Of a DNA stretch of 64,000 nt, positions 62,344-64,000 are shown one piece after another; the first letter of the stretch is position 1, and the number at the start of each line of letters is the position of its first letter. Below the pieces are notes generated by a model that was not told where the DNA came from, did not search any database, and worked only from the letters and a program-made list of their open reading frames with translations. Origin of the DNA: Reichenbachiella carrageenanivorans (GTDB lineage: Bacteria > Bacteroidota > Bacteroidia > Cytophagales > Cyclobacteriaceae); NCBI RefSeq assembly GCF_025639805.1, contig NZ_CP106735.1, positions 3,567,501 through 3,631,500 of the forward strand, in the 5' to 3' direction. The position numbers were made by a program, and so were the translations under genes.

Positions 62344-64000
62344 ATGAGGGTTTTGAGAAATTTAATTAGATACCTGCTAAACGCAGGGGTGTATGGTAAT
62401 ACACAAATAGTAGAGCGTAGGAGAATCAGATTAGTCAATACTTTTAACCTGATCGGTTTCATGATTCTATTGCTTTTTAGCGGAATCAATTTATTCGTCG
62501 GTTCTTATGAAAATGCAATTGTTATTTTTACAGGTGTATTTTTCTTGAGTTTACCCGTCCACCTGCTCAACTCGCATGGGAAAAGACAATTAGCCAAATA
62601 CTACTTTGTGATTGTGACTTTGGCTTTTACTAATGTAATGGGTTACAAAACCATCCTTGAGTTTCAAAACAGAGACAATGAGTACTTCTTTATTGGTTTT
62701 TCTGCGGTCATCATTGCATTATTCGACAATCCAGTAAAACGAATGGTATTTATTTTTTCAGCTTTTTCAGCTATTCTGATGAAACTGGTGCGGTTGTCAT
62801 ACCAAGAGCAGTTGACAGAGAATACGGACAGCTGGCTCTCTATCACCAACCTCCTTGTTGCCTTTGTCTGTGTCTATTTTTTTACAGATATTTTTAAGCA
62901 AGATCTGATACGAGGAGAGCAACGTATTCGAAAATTTGCTGGACAACTAGAAAAACAAAAACGATTGGTGCAATCAGAGCGAGACGAGCTTCAATACAAC
63001 AAGCAACTCCTCCGTATGACCTTGGATAACTTACCCATTTTCATCACCATGATGGATATTACGGGCAAGTTTCTTATCGTCAATTCACGATTTAAAGACA
63101 TTGTCAAAGACAAGACCAATGAAATAGAAGGGCAGCATTATTCAAAGATATTAGGAGAGGATATTACCCGAGAAACGGATCCACTTTTTGAAAGGAGTGT
63201 GAATGGGCTGGTCTCGGAAGTCAATCGAGCCCTTACCTTTCCTTCTGGCGAAACCATCCATGCTTATGGCAAATATTACCCCTTGAAAAACGAAAAAGGG
63301 GAGATAACCCATATATTGGCCTACGTGACAGATATTCAACACCTCAAAGAAACAGAAAAAGAATTGATCGCTGTGAATGAAGCCAAAGATAAGATCTTGA
63401 GTATTTTGTCTCATGACTTGCGCTCGCCACTGCATTCTTTGAGCGGACTCATCACATATTCTAAGGACATAGACCCAGCGACGTTCGACCAACTCATGAG
63501 CAACGTAAAAAGGCAGGTAGACACGCTCGGTTTTACGCTCGACAATGTGCTCAGTTGGGTCAAAACCCAATTGGAAGGGTTTGTTGCCAACCCAAAGACC
63601 ATCAACACAAAAGAGGTTGTAGAGGAAAGTATCAGCTTGTATGCAGAACAGGTCAAGGAAAAGAACATTGGCATAACGATCAAAGCAAGAGACTCGGCAC
63701 AAGCATGGGTAGATGAAGATCACCTGTCTATCGTAGTTAGAAACCTCATCAGCAATGCCATCAAGTTTACGCCAGCCCAAGGCCATATAGAAGTACTAAT
63801 CGAAACAAACGAATCGCAAGTTATCCTTACCATAAAAGACTCAGGGATAGGGATGTGCAGCAAAACAATTGATCTTGCACTTAGAGGGTTGAGTAATGAA
63901 AAGCCACAAAGTAGACCAGGTACTAATGGTGAAAAAGGAACGGGGCTAGGCTTGAGTTTTTGTTTGGATTTACTCCAGCTGAATCAAGCCACGATAGAAA
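62344..64000 (+). CDS. PAS-domain sensor histidine kinase, 3' end cut by window edge
   Basis: A frame from ATG 62344 runs 552 codons off the window. Six hydrophobic segments (about residues 35-190, including FMILLLFSGINLFVG and YYFVIVTLAFTNVMG) anchor it in the membrane. A PAS domain follows (about 228-330, DNLPIFITMMDITGKF), then HisKA with LSHDLRSPLHSL (His357), and HATPase with NLISNAIKFTPA and GEKGTGLGLSF. The end of the HATPase domain is near the window edge, so the true C-terminus may be close or may carry more domains. Confidence 0.9.
   Translation, partial: MRVLRNLIRYLLNAGVYGNTQIVERRRIRLVNTFNLIGFMILLLFSGINLFVGSYENAIVIFTGVFFLSLPVHLLNSHGKRQLAKYYFVIVTLAFTNVMGYKTILEFQNRDNEYFFIGFSAVIIALFDNPVKRMVFIFSAFSAILMKLVRLSYQEQLTENTDSWLSITNLLVAFVCVYFFTDIFKQDLIRGEQRIRKFAGQLEKQKRLVQSERDELQYNKQLLRMTLDNLPIFITMMDITGKFLIVNSRFKDIVKDKTNEIEGQHYSKILGEDITRETDPLFERSVNGLVSEVNRALTFPSGETIHAYGKYYPLKNEKGEITHILAYVTDIQHLKETEKELIAVNEAKDKILSILSHDLRSPLHSLSGLITYSKDIDPATFDQLMSNVKRQVDTLGFTLDNVLSWVKTQLEGFVANPKTINTKEVVEESISLYAEQVKEKNIGITIKARDSAQAWVDEDHLSIVVRNLISNAIKFTPAQGHIEVLIETNESQVILTIKDSGIGMCSKTIDLALRGLSNEKPQSRPGTNGEKGTGLGLSFCLDLLQLNQATIE

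Noticed and set aside
1..64000. CRISPR arrays, tRNA or rRNA genes, insertion sequences, prophage
   Set aside because: No regularly spaced repeats, tRNA cloverleaf, rRNA signature, transposase or phage gene was found when reading both strands.

Overview
The window looks like a chromosomal segment from a marine, gliding-type member of Bacteroidota (order Cytophagales is my inference). Four things support this. Two secreted proteins end in type IX secretion (T9SS) sorting domains. The regulators are typical of the phylum: a hybrid two-component system with an AraC output, a Reg_prop sensor and a 7TM-DISM sensor. Several upstream regions carry the Bacteroidota promoter pattern TTG-N18..20-TAnnTTTG. 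A PL6 alginate lyase and a Na+/H+ antiporter fit a marine life. I saw no rRNA, tRNA, insertion sequence, phage or CRISPR array, and gene density is high.

Layout. 1-4 kb: a universal stress protein (cut by the window edge), a phosphoserine-aminotransferase-like gene and a SerB-SerA fusion, so serine synthesis is packed into two genes; between them lies an unannotated structured RNA candidate that resembles 6S RNA. 4.3-7.8 kb: a CPA1 antiporter with a GPP34 (GOLPH3-like) protein, then a K+ channel with RCK domains and a small lipoprotein. 8-11 kb: a hybrid histidine kinase preceded by a 32-residue ORF and flanked by copies of a 12-14 nt motif. 11.3-14.8 kb: TlpA-like thioredoxin, a helical protein, a rhomboid protease and a hydrolase-like protein without its nucleophile serine. 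14.8-25.8 kb: a metal-acquisition island, with a tro/mnt-type ABC operon led by a DtxR-family regulator, divergent from a DUF4856-imelysin-HTTM-TonB receptor operon; the shared intergenic region carries two DtxR-like half-palindromes and a good promoter. 25.9-31 kb: MATE exporter, Reg_prop sensor kinase and its LuxR-type regulator.

31-46 kb holds housekeeping and surface functions: YbcJ-type S4 protein, DUF3817, TruA, a HAD phosphatase, a 7TM-DISM sensor with its own HTH, an FG-GAP T9SS protein, flotillin FloA, PL6 lyase, MltB, a haem-binding protein, an SDR, two MscS-type channels and DUF4197. 46.4-52.3 kb: topoisomerase IV (parE, parC), TrmH and a SanA/YdcF protein. 52.4-64 kb: a protein I read as tandem V4R, DoxX, then a coupled minus-strand run of response regulator, 90-aa unknown, metallo-hydrolase and RqcH, next to a 1453-residue multi-PAS hybrid kinase; then a HEAT-like protein and a PAS histidine kinase cut by the window end.

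The strongest new leads are the 6S-like RNA at about 1.7-1.9 kb, the permease-DtxR fusion with the divergent metal operons, the small ORF and repeated motif around the hybrid kinase, and the V4R-like protein. All functional statements come from reading motifs by eye; no database search was run.
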